From the NCBI RefSeq assembly GCF_025370775.1, contig NZ_JAMXEX010000012.1, forward strand, positions 1 through 61,249: a DNA stretch of 61,249 nucleotides, read 5' to 3'. Both the position numbers and the translations under genes were made by a program. The notes beneath the pieces were generated by a model. That model searched no databases. It was given only the letters and a program-made list of their open reading frames with translations, and was not told the DNA's origin. Source of the DNA: Ancylothrix sp. D3o. Lineage in GTDB: Bacteria; Cyanobacteriota; Cyanobacteriia; Cyanobacteriales; Oscillatoriaceae. This document shows positions 8,409 to 16,548 of this stretch, one piece after another. Within the stretch, counting starts at the first letter, position 1; each line of letters starts with the position of its first letter.

Positions 8409-8924
8409 ATGTCTTGGGGCAAACTCTTACAACCAGACTTAGTATTAGGAGACTCAATCTTGAGGCTCACACCGGAAGTTTTACAACAACATCAACTTAA
8501 AGGACTCGTCCTCGATGTTGATGAAACCCTCGTTCCCCTCAAAGTCCGCGAAGCTTCCGACGAACTGCGGCAATGGGTCGAGCTTGTCCGGCCTTCTGTT
8601 TCCCTGTGGCTACTCAGCAACAACCTCAGCGCCAGCCGGATCAGCAGCATCGCTCATTCGCTTAACGTTCCCTACATTTTAGGCGCCGCCAAACCCTCGC
8701 GGCGCAAACTCCGACAAGCCGTAGACAAAATGAATTTGCCGGTGGAACAAGTGGCAATGGTAGGCGACCGGCTCTTTACCGACGTTTTGGCCGGCAACCG
8801 TTTGGGGATGTTCACCATCCTTGTTGAACCGATGATAGACCCCAACGATGCGATGCGCCGTTACCGCTGGCGAACTTTTGAAGTCTGGTTTTCTCAAAAA
8901 CTCGGAGCCACGCTAACTCCGTAA
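8409..8924 (+). CDS. YqeG-family HAD IIIA-type phosphatase
   Basis: A 171-residue haloacid-dehalogenase phosphatase with all four motifs: DVDET (36-40) with the nucleophile Asp36, Ser70 in LLSNN, Lys95 in GAAKPS, and the acidic pair in VGDRLFTD (118-125). Its length fits the bacterial YqeG family, related to the eukaryotic mitochondrial phosphatidylglycerophosphatase GEP4/PTPMT1-like branch. A phosphatidylglycerophosphatase role is therefore plausible but inferred; phosphatidylglycerol is an essential thylakoid lipid. It lies 22 bases after mltG. Confidence 0.85.
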   Translation: MSWGKLLQPDLVLGDSILRLTPEVLQQHQLKGLVLDVDETLVPLKVREASDELRQWVELVRPSVSLWLLSNNLSASRISSIAHSLNVPYILGAAKPSRRKLRQAVDKMNLPVEQVAMVGDRLFTDVLAGNRLGMFTILVEPMIDPNDAMRRYRWRTFEVWFSQKLGATLTP

Positions 8925-9080
8925 CAAAACGAAACAAAACGTTAGGGATCGACACAAACCGAAATATAAAGAAAACATTATGAAATAAACCACTTTGAAA
9001 TATTGCTGGCATGATAAAGATAGTTCAAATGGGGTCAGCCGATATAAAGACCCTAACCATAAAAAAGCACTATATAATAT

Positions 9081-9121
9081 CCAAAGCGCCAGCCTTCCAA
9101 GACGGGAGACTGGCGCTTTGG
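9081..9121 (+). terminator. Strong intrinsic terminator
   Basis: A perfect 12-bp stem CCAAAGCGCCAG / CTGGCGCTTTGG, extended inward by CTTCC/GGGAG, is followed by TTTTGACAGTTTTTT. It lies 156 bases after the phosphatase gene. A smaller hairpin, GGGTC / GACCC, sits upstream at about 9032-9052. The pair could simply end the mltG transcript or belong to a short independent RNA. Confidence 0.75.
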
Positions 9122-9185
9122 TTTTGACAGTTTTTTCGGCCAGAGTTCAGACAAAGTACAGACGAACTGCTGCGAAAGTCTCTAC

Positions 9186-9221
9186 TGACCAATGACCAAT
9201 GACTTTTGACAAATGACCAAT
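9186..9221. repeat. Heptamer repeat containing the proB start codon
   Basis: Units read TGACCAA, TGACCAA, TGACTTT, TGACAAA and TGACCAA. The fourth and fifth units contain the ATG (9213) that begins proB and its second and third codons. Confidence 0.8.
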
Positions 9222-10328
9222 CAAACAATCGTTATTAAAATAGGCACATCGACGCTTACCCAACCGGCCACCGGCAACTTAGCCCTTTCTACCATTGCCA
9301 GCCTTGTCGAAACGATCATCAGCTTAAAACAACAAGGCTATCGCGTGGTTTTAGTTTCCTCCGGCGCCGTTGGGGTGGGGTGTGCAAGACTGGGAATGAA
9401 AACCAGACCCCGCAGCATGGCCCTTAAACAAGCCGTCGCCGCCGTTGGACAGGGCCGGTTAATGCGTGTGTATGATGACTTATTTACAACATTAGGCCAG
9501 CCGGTAGCGCAAGTGCTGCTGACTCGGACAGACTTAGTACAACGCAGCCGTTATTTAAACGCCTATAACACTTTTCAAGAATTGCTGAGGTTGGGAGTGG
9601 TGCCGGTGGTTAATGAAAACGACACCGTAGCCGTAGAAGAATTAAAATTTGGCGATAACGACACTCTTTCAGCCCAGGTAGCCAGCTTGATCGAGGCCGA
9701 TTGGCTATTTTTGCTCACGGATGTAGACCGGCTTTATTCTGCTGATCCGCGCAGCAACCCAGATGCTAAGCCTATTCCCCTCGTCCAAAGTTTAGATGAA
9801 CTGGAAAAACTAAGCGTCCAAACCGGCGGAAGTGGTACAGCTTGGGGAACCGGGGGAATGGCCACCAAAATAGAAGCTGCTCGCATTGCCACCGGCGCCG
9901 GTGTGCGAACGGTGATTACAAACGGCGCAACACCGCGTAACGTCGAAAAAATCTTACAAGGAGAATCAATAGGCACTCAATTTGAGCCTTCTCTGTTGGC
10001 AGATCGCGCCCGCAAACGCTGGATCGCGCATGGTTTAATTCCCTCCGGCAAACTTTATCTGGATGAAGGGGCTGTGAGGGCGATTTCTAACCAGGGCAAA
10101 TCTTTGCTGGCGGCGGGGATTAAAACAGTAGAAGGAGAATTTAATACCTCAGATGCGGTGGTGCTGTGCGATGAGGCCGGTCGGGAAATGGCGAGAGGGT
10201 TGGTGAACTATACCAGCGAGGAATTACAAAAAATTCGCGGCTGTCGTAGCCAAGAAATTCCTGTGATTTTGGGTTATGCCGGTGCCGAAACTGTTGTCCA
10301 CCGGGATAATTTAGTGTTGAGTAATTAG
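9213..10328 (+). CDS. proB: Glutamate 5-kinase (proline biosynthesis)
   Basis: A 371-residue enzyme phosphorylating L-glutamate to gamma-glutamyl phosphate, the first step of proline synthesis. Residues 1-255 are an amino-acid-kinase domain ([47 protein letters not shown]), and about 275-360 form a C-terminal PUA domain. Length and domain order match full-size bacterial ProB, so feedback inhibition by proline is expected. The start is unusual: ATG 9213 lies inside a heptamer repeat with no Shine-Dalgarno sequence, and the preceding sequence gives no better start. It is the only start giving the normal N-terminus. proA is not in the window. Confidence 0.95.
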   Translation: MTNQTIVIKIGTSTLTQPATGNLALSTIASLVETIISLKQQGYRVVLVSSGAVGVGCARLGMKTRPRSMALKQAVAAVGQGRLMRVYDDLFTTLGQPVAQVLLTRTDLVQRSRYLNAYNTFQELLRLGVVPVVNENDTVAVEELKFGDNDTLSAQVASLIEADWLFLLTDVDRLYSADPRSNPDAKPIPLVQSLDELEKLSVQTGGSGTAWGTGGMATKIEAARIATGAGVRTVITNGATPRNVEKILQGESIGTQFEPSLLADRARKRWIAHGLIPSGKLYLDEGAVRAISNQGKSLLAAGIKTVEGEFNTSDAVVLCDEAGREMARGLVNYTSEELQKIRGCRSQEIPVILGYAGAETVVHRDNLVLSN

Positions 10329-10332
10329 TTTT

Positions 10333-10420
10333 TTGTCATTTGTCCTCTGTCTTTTTTGTTATAAAAAAATACCCAATTTTTCTTAATAACCAATGACAAA
10401 GGACAAAGGACAAATGACTA
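10333..10420. repeat. Heptamer repeats between proB and the HTH gene
   Basis: TTTGTCATTTGTCCTCTGTC on the left and ATGACAAAGGACAAAGGACA followed by AATGAC on the right form complementary arms between two convergent genes. They could pair as a loose hairpin. Confidence 0.7.
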
Positions 10421-11368
10421 TTAACGATTGAGCATAACAATTTCTGGGGGTGCAATTTCAGCAGAAGCGAGGCCGGTGCTACCAGAATTTAACCCTGGTT
10501 TTTTAATTGGCAGTTCTCGGTGGCTTGATTGCGAAAAAGGTTTGAGAGACTTATCTGCGGAGTCTGGTTGTGGTGGTGTTTGGGAGTTTGAATTGTTAGA
10601 TAACAAAGACAGACCGCTTACTGCACCGGCCATCAAAGCAGCATAGCCAACATATAAATGTCCTGTCCGCAGATTAAAACCTGTGCTTGGTTCAGCTTGC
10701 TGCCAAGAAGGGACAACAGATTTTGCAGAGTCGGGGGTAGGAATGGAGGCGGCGAGTTGAGTGCCGTTTAGTCCCAAAGCATCACCGAGCCGGCGAACAA
10801 AACCTCGCACATAGATATCTTCTGGCAGACGTTCAATTTGGCCGTTTTCGAGGGATTCCAGGTGAGGGAGGGGGACAAGGGTATGCCAGTGTAGTTGTTG
10901 CAGCGAGAGAAATTTGGCTTGGCGGCGGGTTCGCAATTCTTGGCCAATTTGCCGCAGGCGTTCAGTCCGGGCAATAGCGCAGTTTTCGTCAGCCACTTGT
11001 TTAGAGTTGAGTTTCCAGGCTTGGGAGTTGCTACTACCAAAGAAAAAGGGTTTAAAACCAGAGGTAGGGGGTTGTTGGGGTGCCGGTGTGGGGTTTAGTG
11101 ATTGTTGGGTGCCGGAGGTGGCGCGATGTTGTATAAGTGTTTTTAGGGCAATTCCGATAGCTTCTCTGGTGAGTGCTTTGAGAATCGCTTGGCTGGTTTG
11201 GCCGTTTTGGGGGTTTTGCGGTTGTAGCGTTGTGATGGCGCGATGGTAAACTTCACTTCGATACAATTCCCCTTCAATTTGCCCTAGTAAGTTTCTCAGT
11301 ATCTCTTGAGACGATTCTTTTGGCGGTTGGCCGTTTTGGTTATCATCAGCGGCCAGTTTCGGTAACAT
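10421..11368 (-). CDS. RodZ-like helix-turn-helix membrane protein
   Basis: A 315-residue protein. Residues 20-85 are a helical N-terminal region, residues 137-200 an HTH_25 (RodZ/Xre-type) domain (IGQELRTRRQAKFLSLQQLH, LENGQIERLPEDIYVRGFVRRL), and residues 239-256 a single transmembrane segment (YVGYAALMAGAVSGLSLL). A short Pro/Ser-rich tail follows. RodZ links MreB to the cell wall in rods; here the HTH is central rather than N-terminal and the tail lacks the usual periplasmic beta domain. It is better called RodZ-like than RodZ. It is convergent with proB across repeats. Confidence 0.75.
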   Translation of the reverse strand: MLPKLAADDNQNGQPPKESSQEILRNLLGQIEGELYRSEVYHRAITTLQPQNPQNGQTSQAILKALTREAIGIALKTLIQHRATSGTQQSLNPTPAPQQPPTSGFKPFFFGSSNSQAWKLNSKQVADENCAIARTERLRQIGQELRTRRQAKFLSLQQLHWHTLVPLPHLESLENGQIERLPEDIYVRGFVRRLGDALGLNGTQLAASIPTPDSAKSVVPSWQQAEPSTGFNLRTGHLYVGYAALMAGAVSGLSLLSNNSNSQTPPQPDSADKSLKPFSQSSHRELPIKKPGLNSGSTGLASAEIAPPEIVMLNR

Positions 11369-11776
11369 GATGGGTTTTTTCTCCGTGAGTCGTATAAAAC
11401 AGTATCTTTTGATAACAATTGCTGGGTATAAAAAATTTAGCCTGCTTTTAGGTAAGCGGGCGGAGAGTTTCGCTGGGATTAATAGTTAAGAAGATACTGC
11501 CGGTTTGCCTAGTAACTTTTCATAGAAAAAGTTTGCCAATCAGGACGATTTTAAGTTATTTTGCCATCAAAAAGCCTTAGCAAAACCAAACACAGTTTAG
11601 GCTTTTAATGATTTAGCTTTGGCCCTTTACAGGCGAGATGCCTGCCAACACCTAAAAAATCAAGGCTAGAGATGTTATCCAAGTATTAAAATTCAAACAA
11701 AAACATCATTAAGCATCTGTATTTAATTGTGTAGCAGGCGTTCTATCTAGCATTGCATTAAAAGCAGAAAATCAAG
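11369..11776. other. Intergenic region without a gene
   Basis: This stretch precedes the HTH gene on its 5' side and lies upstream of the small exported-protein gene's 3' end. It contains short GC-rich palindromic fragments (GCCTGC/GCAGGC types near 11440-11460 and 11628-11640) resembling the dispersed repeats at 5614 and 17787. No ORF or clear promoter was identified. Confidence 0.4.
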
Positions 11777-12145
11777 CTATAAAGTAGGGACTTGAGTTTC
11801 TTGTAATTTTTGCAGATGTTTCGGGCAGAAATTGGCTACTCCAACAGCGATAACTTTGCCTGAGTAGGAGGCTTTGGCTACCATTTGTTCTTGAGTTCCG
11901 CCTTCTGATATCATTGCCAGGACAATTTTGGTAGCAAATTCGGTAACTGTGGAACCGCTATCAAAAGCTGTGCAAGCATCGCGGGCAATTTGATTTGCTT
12001 TGGCGTTGCCCATTTGTTTGTGAATTTGGGCTTCTTCGGGGGTTAATTTTTGTTGGAGTTGAGTTTCAAAGTTGCCGGCTTTTACGGGAATTGCTGTTAG
12101 TAAAATTAGGGCTGTTGTTAAGGTGGTTAGGGTTGGTTTTAGCAT
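11777..12145 (-). CDS. Small exported protein, DUF732-like
   Basis: A 122-residue protein with an N-terminal signal peptide (hydrophobic TTALILLTAIPVKA, probable cleavage after VKA at about residue 23). The mature part is helical with two cysteines (RDACTAF and NFCPKH), which could form a disulfide in the periplasm. The spacing and the C-terminal NFCPKH element recall DUF732-type secreted proteins. No function can be assigned. It is a single gene, divergent from the type IIG restriction-modification gene. Confidence 0.6.
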   Translation of the reverse strand: MLKPTLTTLTTALILLTAIPVKAGNFETQLQQKLTPEEAQIHKQMGNAKANQIARDACTAFDSGSTVTEFATKIVLAMISEGGTQEQMVAKASYSGKVIAVGVANFCPKHLQKLQETQVPTL

Positions 12146-12165
12146 GGTTGGTTTTTTGTTATTTT

Positions 12166-12196
12166 AACCGCAGATAAACGCAGATAAACGCGGATG
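12166..12196. repeat. Dispersed repeat, CCGCAGATAAACGCAGATAA type
   Basis: Short direct units (GCAGATAAAC twice, then GCGGAT) follow one another just upstream of the exported-protein gene. The same element in inverted orientation occurs at 17830-17860, where it overlaps the end of ndhD4. Confidence 0.7.
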
Positions 12197-12293
12197 GGTT
12201 TAGGGTGGGATGTGGGTTTTTAGTTCGCCACTAGGGGAGGTTTTTGTGTCAACATAGATAAGTATTTTCTATATTGACACAGGGACGCCGATA

Positions 12294-15200
12294 ATGTCTG
12301 CTCCAAGTAATGCTCTTTTTCACCGCAAAACTTTCAATATTGCGCTGGGGGGGTTTAGTTTTCCGCCGGATCTGGAAATGCGCCACACAAAAATTCTCCA
12401 GTGGATCGCGGCTTTGGAAAATGGCACTTTGGATGAAATTAAAGAAGTGTCTTTGCATGGAAGTTTTCTTAACGATATTTTTAAAGAGGTTTTGGGGTAT
12501 CGTTCTGTTATTCAAGGAGAGGGGAAAATTTGGGAAATTTACGCGGAACAAACTATCTCGGCGAGTGGGGGGATAGCTGATGGTGCTTTGGGTTTTTTTA
12601 CGGCAATTGAGAAGAGTAAGGGAAAGGTGAAATTGTCGGGTAAAATTGTTGCACCCATTGAGTTAAAAGCTGCTAAAAATGACCTCGACCGGCCCGCACC
12701 CGGACGTAAAGACTCTGCGGTTGATCAGGGATGGGGTTATGCAAATTGTACGCCTGATTGCCGGTGGATTATTGTCTCAAATTATCGGGAATTGCGGTTA
12801 TATCAAACAACGAAGAGCAAAGTTTATTATGAACAGTTTTTCCTAAGAGATTTGAAAGATTTAGATGGGTTTAAGAGGTTTTATTTTTTGCTTTGCCGGC
12901 AGAATTTTTTAGCCAAAAGTCCTCAAGCTTTATCAGTTATAGATGAACTGCTGGCAAAATCAAATGAGGCGCAGGAAGAAATCACCAAAAAACTTTATGC
13001 CGAATATAAAGAAGTGCGGTTTAATTTGGTAAAGCATTTTCAATTTCAAGGTGCAAAAAACATCATAAATCAAGATGCAGTTTTAATCGAAAAAGCACAA
13101 AAAACCCTCGACCGGATTTTATTCATTGCTTTTTGTGAAGATAGAGGTTTATTGCCAGAAAGAACGATTGCTAAAGCGCATGATCATAAAGATCCCTATA
13201 ACCCTCGGCCAATTTGGGAAAATTATAAAGCAATTTTTCGCTGGGTAGATCAGGGAAATGATGACCCACCAATTGCTGGTTATAATGGTGGTTTGTTTAA
13301 ACTTGATACAGTTTTAGATGAGCAACTTTTTGTTACAGATTTGCTTTGCAGCCAACTGAAACAATTAAGCAGATTTGATTTTGATACAGAGGTTTCTGTT
13401 GATATTTTAGGGCGAATTTTTGAGCAGTCTGTAACTGATTTAGAAGAACTAAAAGCAGAAACCACCGGCACCCAATTTGATAAAAAGAAAGGCAAAAGAA
13501 AAAGCCAAGGAGTCTTTTATACTCCTGCTTGGGTAACGCAATATATTGTAGAAGTTGCACTTGGTGGATATTTGAAAAGACGAGAAAAGGAACTGCACGA
13601 TAAATTTGAGTTAGAAAACATCCCAGAAAAAGCAACAAAAAAGCGAAAAGAAGCAGAAATTAAGTTTTGGGAAACTTACCGCGATGAAGTTTTGAAAAAC
13701 ACACGAGTGCTTGACCCCGCTTGCGGTTCCGGTGCATTTTTAATGGCGGCTTTTGATTATTTGTTGCAGGAATATGAACGGGTAAATTTAGCTTTGGCGG
13801 CGTTGGAAAATACCCCCGGACAGCGGAGTTTGTTTGATTTAAATACGAGCATTTTAAATAATAACTTATACGGGGTAGATTTGTCGGCGGAGTCAGTGGA
13901 GATTACGAAACTTTCGCTGTGGTTGAAAACGGCAGAAATGGGAAAACCTTTAACTTATTTGGATGAAAATATTAAGGTAGGAAATTCCATAGTTGGGGAT
14001 TCGCGTTTTGCCGAAAAAGCGTTTAATTGGGAAAAAGAATTTGCTGAAGTTTTTGCAGATGGGGGGTTTGATGTGGTGATTGGAAATCCTCCTTATGTGC
14101 GACAGGAGTTGTTATCGCCAATTAAGCCTTATTTGCAGGCAAATTATGAATCTTACGATGGGGTTGCAGATTTATATACCTATTTTTATGAAAAAGGTTT
14201 GAAGCTGCTTAAAAAAGGCGGTTTGCTGTCTTATATTGTGACGAATAAATGGCTGCGCGCCGGGTATGGGGAAGCATTACGCCGGTTTTTTGTCAAGGAG
14301 GGAATTATAGAAAAAATTATCGATTTTGGACACGCGCCCATTTTTGAAGATGCGGATACTTTTCCTTGTATTCTTGCGCTGAGGAAGCCAGATTTTTCAG
14401 AGAATGTAGCAGAAAATAAGGTGATTGTTTGTGCGGTTCCGCGTGAATGTTTGGCAGATATTAACTTGAGTCAATATGTGGAAGAAAAAAGTTATAAGAT
14501 TTCGCAGTCGCGTTTTACGGCGGATGCTTGGAGTTTGGAACCGGCAGAAGTTGATGAGTTAATGCAGAAAATTAAGCGTGTGGGAATTCCGCTGAAAGAT
14601 TTTGCCGGCGTTAAGCCTTATCGCGGAATTTTAACCGGCTTAAATGATGCGTTTTATATTGATGAAGCTACAAAAAATCGTTTGATTCAGGCAGATACGA
14701 AATGTGCGGAAATTATTAAGCCTTTTCTGCGGGGACAAGATATTAAACGCTGGCATTGTGAATGGCAAAATCTGTGGTTAATTTTTACCCGTCGTGGGAT
14801 TGATATAGACGCTTATCCTAGTGTGAAACAATATTTAAACCAGTATCGGAAAAATTTAGAACCTCGTCCCAAAGATTGGGATATTATTAAAAATGGTGAA
14901 TGGAAAGGCAGAAAATCGGGCAGCTATAGGTGGTATGAAATGCAGGATGCTGTTGACTATTGGCGAATGTTTGAACAGCCTAAAATTATTTATCAAGAAA
15001 TTAACACTTTTCCTAGTTATGCCATAGATATAAATAGTCACTTTCTAAACAACAAAGTTTTTCTTTTACCCAAAGCTGATTTGTATGTTTGTGCTTGTCT
15101 TAATTCACCGATAGGGTGGTGGATAGCACATCGATTATTTCCTAAGATGATAGGCGATGCTGTGACTCCGCGTGGTGATTTGATGGTTGATTTTCCCATC

Positions 15201-15617
15201 GCAATTCCTACAGATGAAATTCGCGCTGAAATTGAACCAAAAGTGACGCGGTTAATTGAAATCACCAAAATTAATCAACAAGCGTATCGAGAGGTCTTAG
15301 ACTGGCTGCAAATTGAACAAAATATCGAGAAACCTGGACAAAAATTAGAAGATTTTGCGAGTTTGGAGGCTGACGAATTTATTGCGGAAATTAAAAAGCG
15401 AAAACCCAAAGGAAACACAAGTTTAAGTCCGGCGGGATTAAAAGCAGTGAGAGAGGTTTATAATGAGTATGCACCGGCTATATCGTCTCGAAAAGCTGAA
15501 GCGTTGAAATTAGAAAAGCAACTCTCAGATTTAGTTAACCAAGCTTATGAGTTAACCCCAGAAGAAATAAACTTGATGTGGAAAACAGCGCCTCCGAGAA
15601 TGCCGGTGATTAGATGA
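12294..15617 (+). CDS. Type IIG (Eco57I-like) restriction-modification enzyme
   Basis: A 1107-residue single-chain restriction endonuclease and adenine methyltransferase. The N-terminal nuclease part has a PD-(D/E)XK pattern, GGIADGALG followed by PIELKAAK (Glu and Lys near residue 122). The methyltransferase follows: motif I DPACGSGAFL begins at residue 474 and motif IV NPPY at 598, so N6-adenine methylation is expected. The C-terminal third (about 700-1000) matches a TaqI-type target-recognition domain (FLRGQDIKRW, PKIIYQEI). No separate specificity, methylase or regulator gene is nearby, which fits a self-contained type IIG enzyme. PglX of BREX is similar, but no other BREX gene is present. 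The target sequence cannot be read from the protein. Confidence 0.88.
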   Translation: MSAPSNALFHRKTFNIALGGFSFPPDLEMRHTKILQWIAALENGTLDEIKEVSLHGSFLNDIFKEVLGYRSVIQGEGKIWEIYAEQTISASGGIADGALGFFTAIEKSKGKVKLSGKIVAPIELKAAKNDLDRPAPGRKDSAVDQGWGYANCTPDCRWIIVSNYRELRLYQTTKSKVYYEQFFLRDLKDLDGFKRFYFLLCRQNFLAKSPQALSVIDELLAKSNEAQEEITKKLYAEYKEVRFNLVKHFQFQGAKNIINQDAVLIEKAQKTLDRILFIAFCEDRGLLPERTIAKAHDHKDPYNPRPIWENYKAIFRWVDQGNDDPPIAGYNGGLFKLDTVLDEQLFVTDLLCSQLKQLSRFDFDTEVSVDILGRIFEQSVTDLEELKAETTGTQFDKKKGKRKSQGVFYTPAWVTQYIVEVALGGYLKRREKELHDKFELENIPEKATKKRKEAEIKFWETYRDEVLKNTRVLDPACGSGAFLMAAFDYLLQEYERVNLALAALENTPGQRSLFDLNTSILNNNLYGVDLSAESVEITKLSLWLKTAEMGKPLTYLDENIKVGNSIVGDSRFAEKAFNWEKEFAEVFADGGFDVVIGNPPYVRQELLSPIKPYLQANYESYDGVADLYTYFYEKGLKLLKKGGLLSYIVTNKWLRAGYGEALRRFFVKEGIIEKIIDFGHAPIFEDADTFPCILALRKPDFSENVAENKVIVCAVPRECLADINLSQYVEEKSYKISQSRFTADAWSLEPAEVDELMQKIKRVGIPLKDFAGVKPYRGILTGLNDAFYIDEATKNRLIQADTKCAEIIKPFLRGQDIKRWHCEWQNLWLIFTRRGIDIDAYPSVKQYLNQYRKNLEPRPKDWDIIKNGEWKGRKSGSYRWYEMQDAVDYWRMFEQPKIIYQEINTFPSYAIDINSHFLNNKVFLLPKADLYVCACLNSPIGWWIAHRLFPKMIGDAVTPRGDLMVDFPIAIPTDEIRAEIEPKVTRLIEITKINQQAYREVLDWLQIEQNIEKPGQKLEDFASLEADEFIAEIKKRKPKGNTSLSPAGLKAVREVYNEYAPAISSRKAEALKLEKQLSDLVNQAYELTPEEINLMWKTAPPRMPVIR

Positions 15618-15644
15618 TGTTTGAAGAGAAGTTGTCGATATTCT

Positions 15645-16016
15645 TTAATTTTCCTGAATGTAAGTACCAAGAAAGACTAATTGATTAATGATTTCTGCCG
15701 CAGATAGAGTAGAAATTAATCTTTCAATTGCCCGCAACTGTACGCCTACCGAGTAACTTTGACGTTCCGAAACAATAATGCCGGTGTGGGTTCTTTCTTC
15801 CGCCATATAGATTGAATGAAGCCGGCAGAAATCTTTCGCGTTATAGGTGTATATAACGCGACTTTGTTGAGTTGCCCAAATAAGCTGCTCATCATCCGAC
15901 TGACTAAGATTATTAGCTTCCGAGGTTGTTATTAAATCAAAACCGGCATTTCGCAAAGCTTTGATTAGCGCCTTTCTTGGCGTATCTTCATCCAAGTATA
16001 AACGAATCTTACTCAC
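15645..16016 (-). CDS. DUF5615 PIN-like protein (probable toxin)
   Basis: A 123-residue protein beginning IRLYLDEDTPRKALIKALRN, the N-terminal DUF5615/PIN-like signature with the acidic cluster Asp9, Glu10 and Asp11. Later conserved elements are QSDDEQLIWA and YTYNAKDF. Family knowledge: DUF5615 proteins resemble PIN/Mut7-C ribonucleases and are usually encoded with DUF433 partners as toxin-antitoxin modules. Here the gene overlaps the DUF433 gene by 4 bases, implying translational coupling. The RNA target is unknown. Confidence 0.85.
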   Translation of the reverse strand: MSKIRLYLDEDTPRKALIKALRNAGFDLITTSEANNLSQSDDEQLIWATQQSRVIYTYNAKDFCRLHSIYMAEERTHTGIIVSERQSYSVGVQLRAIERLISTLSAAEIINQLVFLGTYIQEN

Positions 16017-16309
16017 GACAATTTACCCGCCTTATATTCAGCTTCTAGCCGTTGATATTCTGCCTTTTCTTCTGCGAGTAAATTCTCAATTAATTCTTGA
16101 TTAGCGTGATAGTAAGCCAGCGCAGCATACACCTGCCCTAAACTCAAAAAATCAAACTCTTGAGCAATTTCTTCAGGAGTCATACCTTCTTTGTAAAGAA
16201 CAGCAATTGCTTGAACCGAAACTCGTGTACCTTCAATGCGAGGCCGGCCACCACAAGTCCCCGGAGTACAAACAATTAAAGTACCAATATCAATAGCAGT
16301 CGTTATCAT
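16013..16309 (-). CDS. DUF433 antitoxin-like protein
   Basis: A 98-residue protein with the DUF433 core CGGRPRIEGTRVSVQAIAVL and the helix-turn-helix-like EEIAQEFDFLSLGQVYAALAYY. The acidic, lysine-rich C-terminal helix (LLAEEKAEYQRLEAEY) probably binds the partner. It is the first gene of a two-gene operon with the DUF5615 gene; the order antitoxin then toxin and the 4-base overlap are typical. It is likely to repress its own promoter, but no operator is obvious. Confidence 0.87.
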   Translation of the reverse strand: MITTAIDIGTLIVCTPGTCGGRPRIEGTRVSVQAIAVLYKEGMTPEEIAQEFDFLSLGQVYAALAYYHANQELIENLLAEEKAEYQRLEAEYKAGKLS

Positions 16310-16391
16310 AAATACCTCATCTATTTTTTCTGATTATAACAAATTTAAATTATGGCTGGCATTGAGACAAACTTAATGTCAGCCATAAAAA

Positions 16392-16407
16392 AAGCCCTTT
16401 AGGGCTT
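16392..16407 (-). terminator. Terminator of the ndhF4-ndhD4-cupB operon
   Basis: Read on the minus strand, AAGCCC, loop TAAA, GGGCTT is followed by a run of seven T. It lies about 140 bases beyond the cupB stop codon. Confidence 0.7.
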
Positions 16408-16432
16408 ATTAAGTAGAAGCACTTAATTATTT

Positions 16433-16502
16433 GTAGGATGGGTAGAGCGTAAGCGATACCCATCAAAGCCTCTGTTGGGTTTCGTTCCTCTACCCAACCT
16501 AC
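16433..16502. repeat. Inverted-repeat element, GTAGGATGGGTAGAG / CTCTACCCAACCTAC
   Basis: A 70-base element bounded by 15-base imperfect inverted repeats with further internal symmetry. It resembles the GTAGGTTGGGTTGAG-type elements widely scattered in cyanobacterial genomes and carries no ORF. Confidence 0.7.
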
Positions 16503-16548
16503 ATTACACCCTGAGTTTAATTAAGTTGACTTACTTACAAACTTCTAT

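Noticed and set aside
12294-15617. PglX of a BREX defence system
   Set aside because: The methylase resembles PglX, but no brxL, pglZ, brxC or brxA genes are nearby and the N-terminus has its own nuclease motif, so a type IIG enzyme is the better call.
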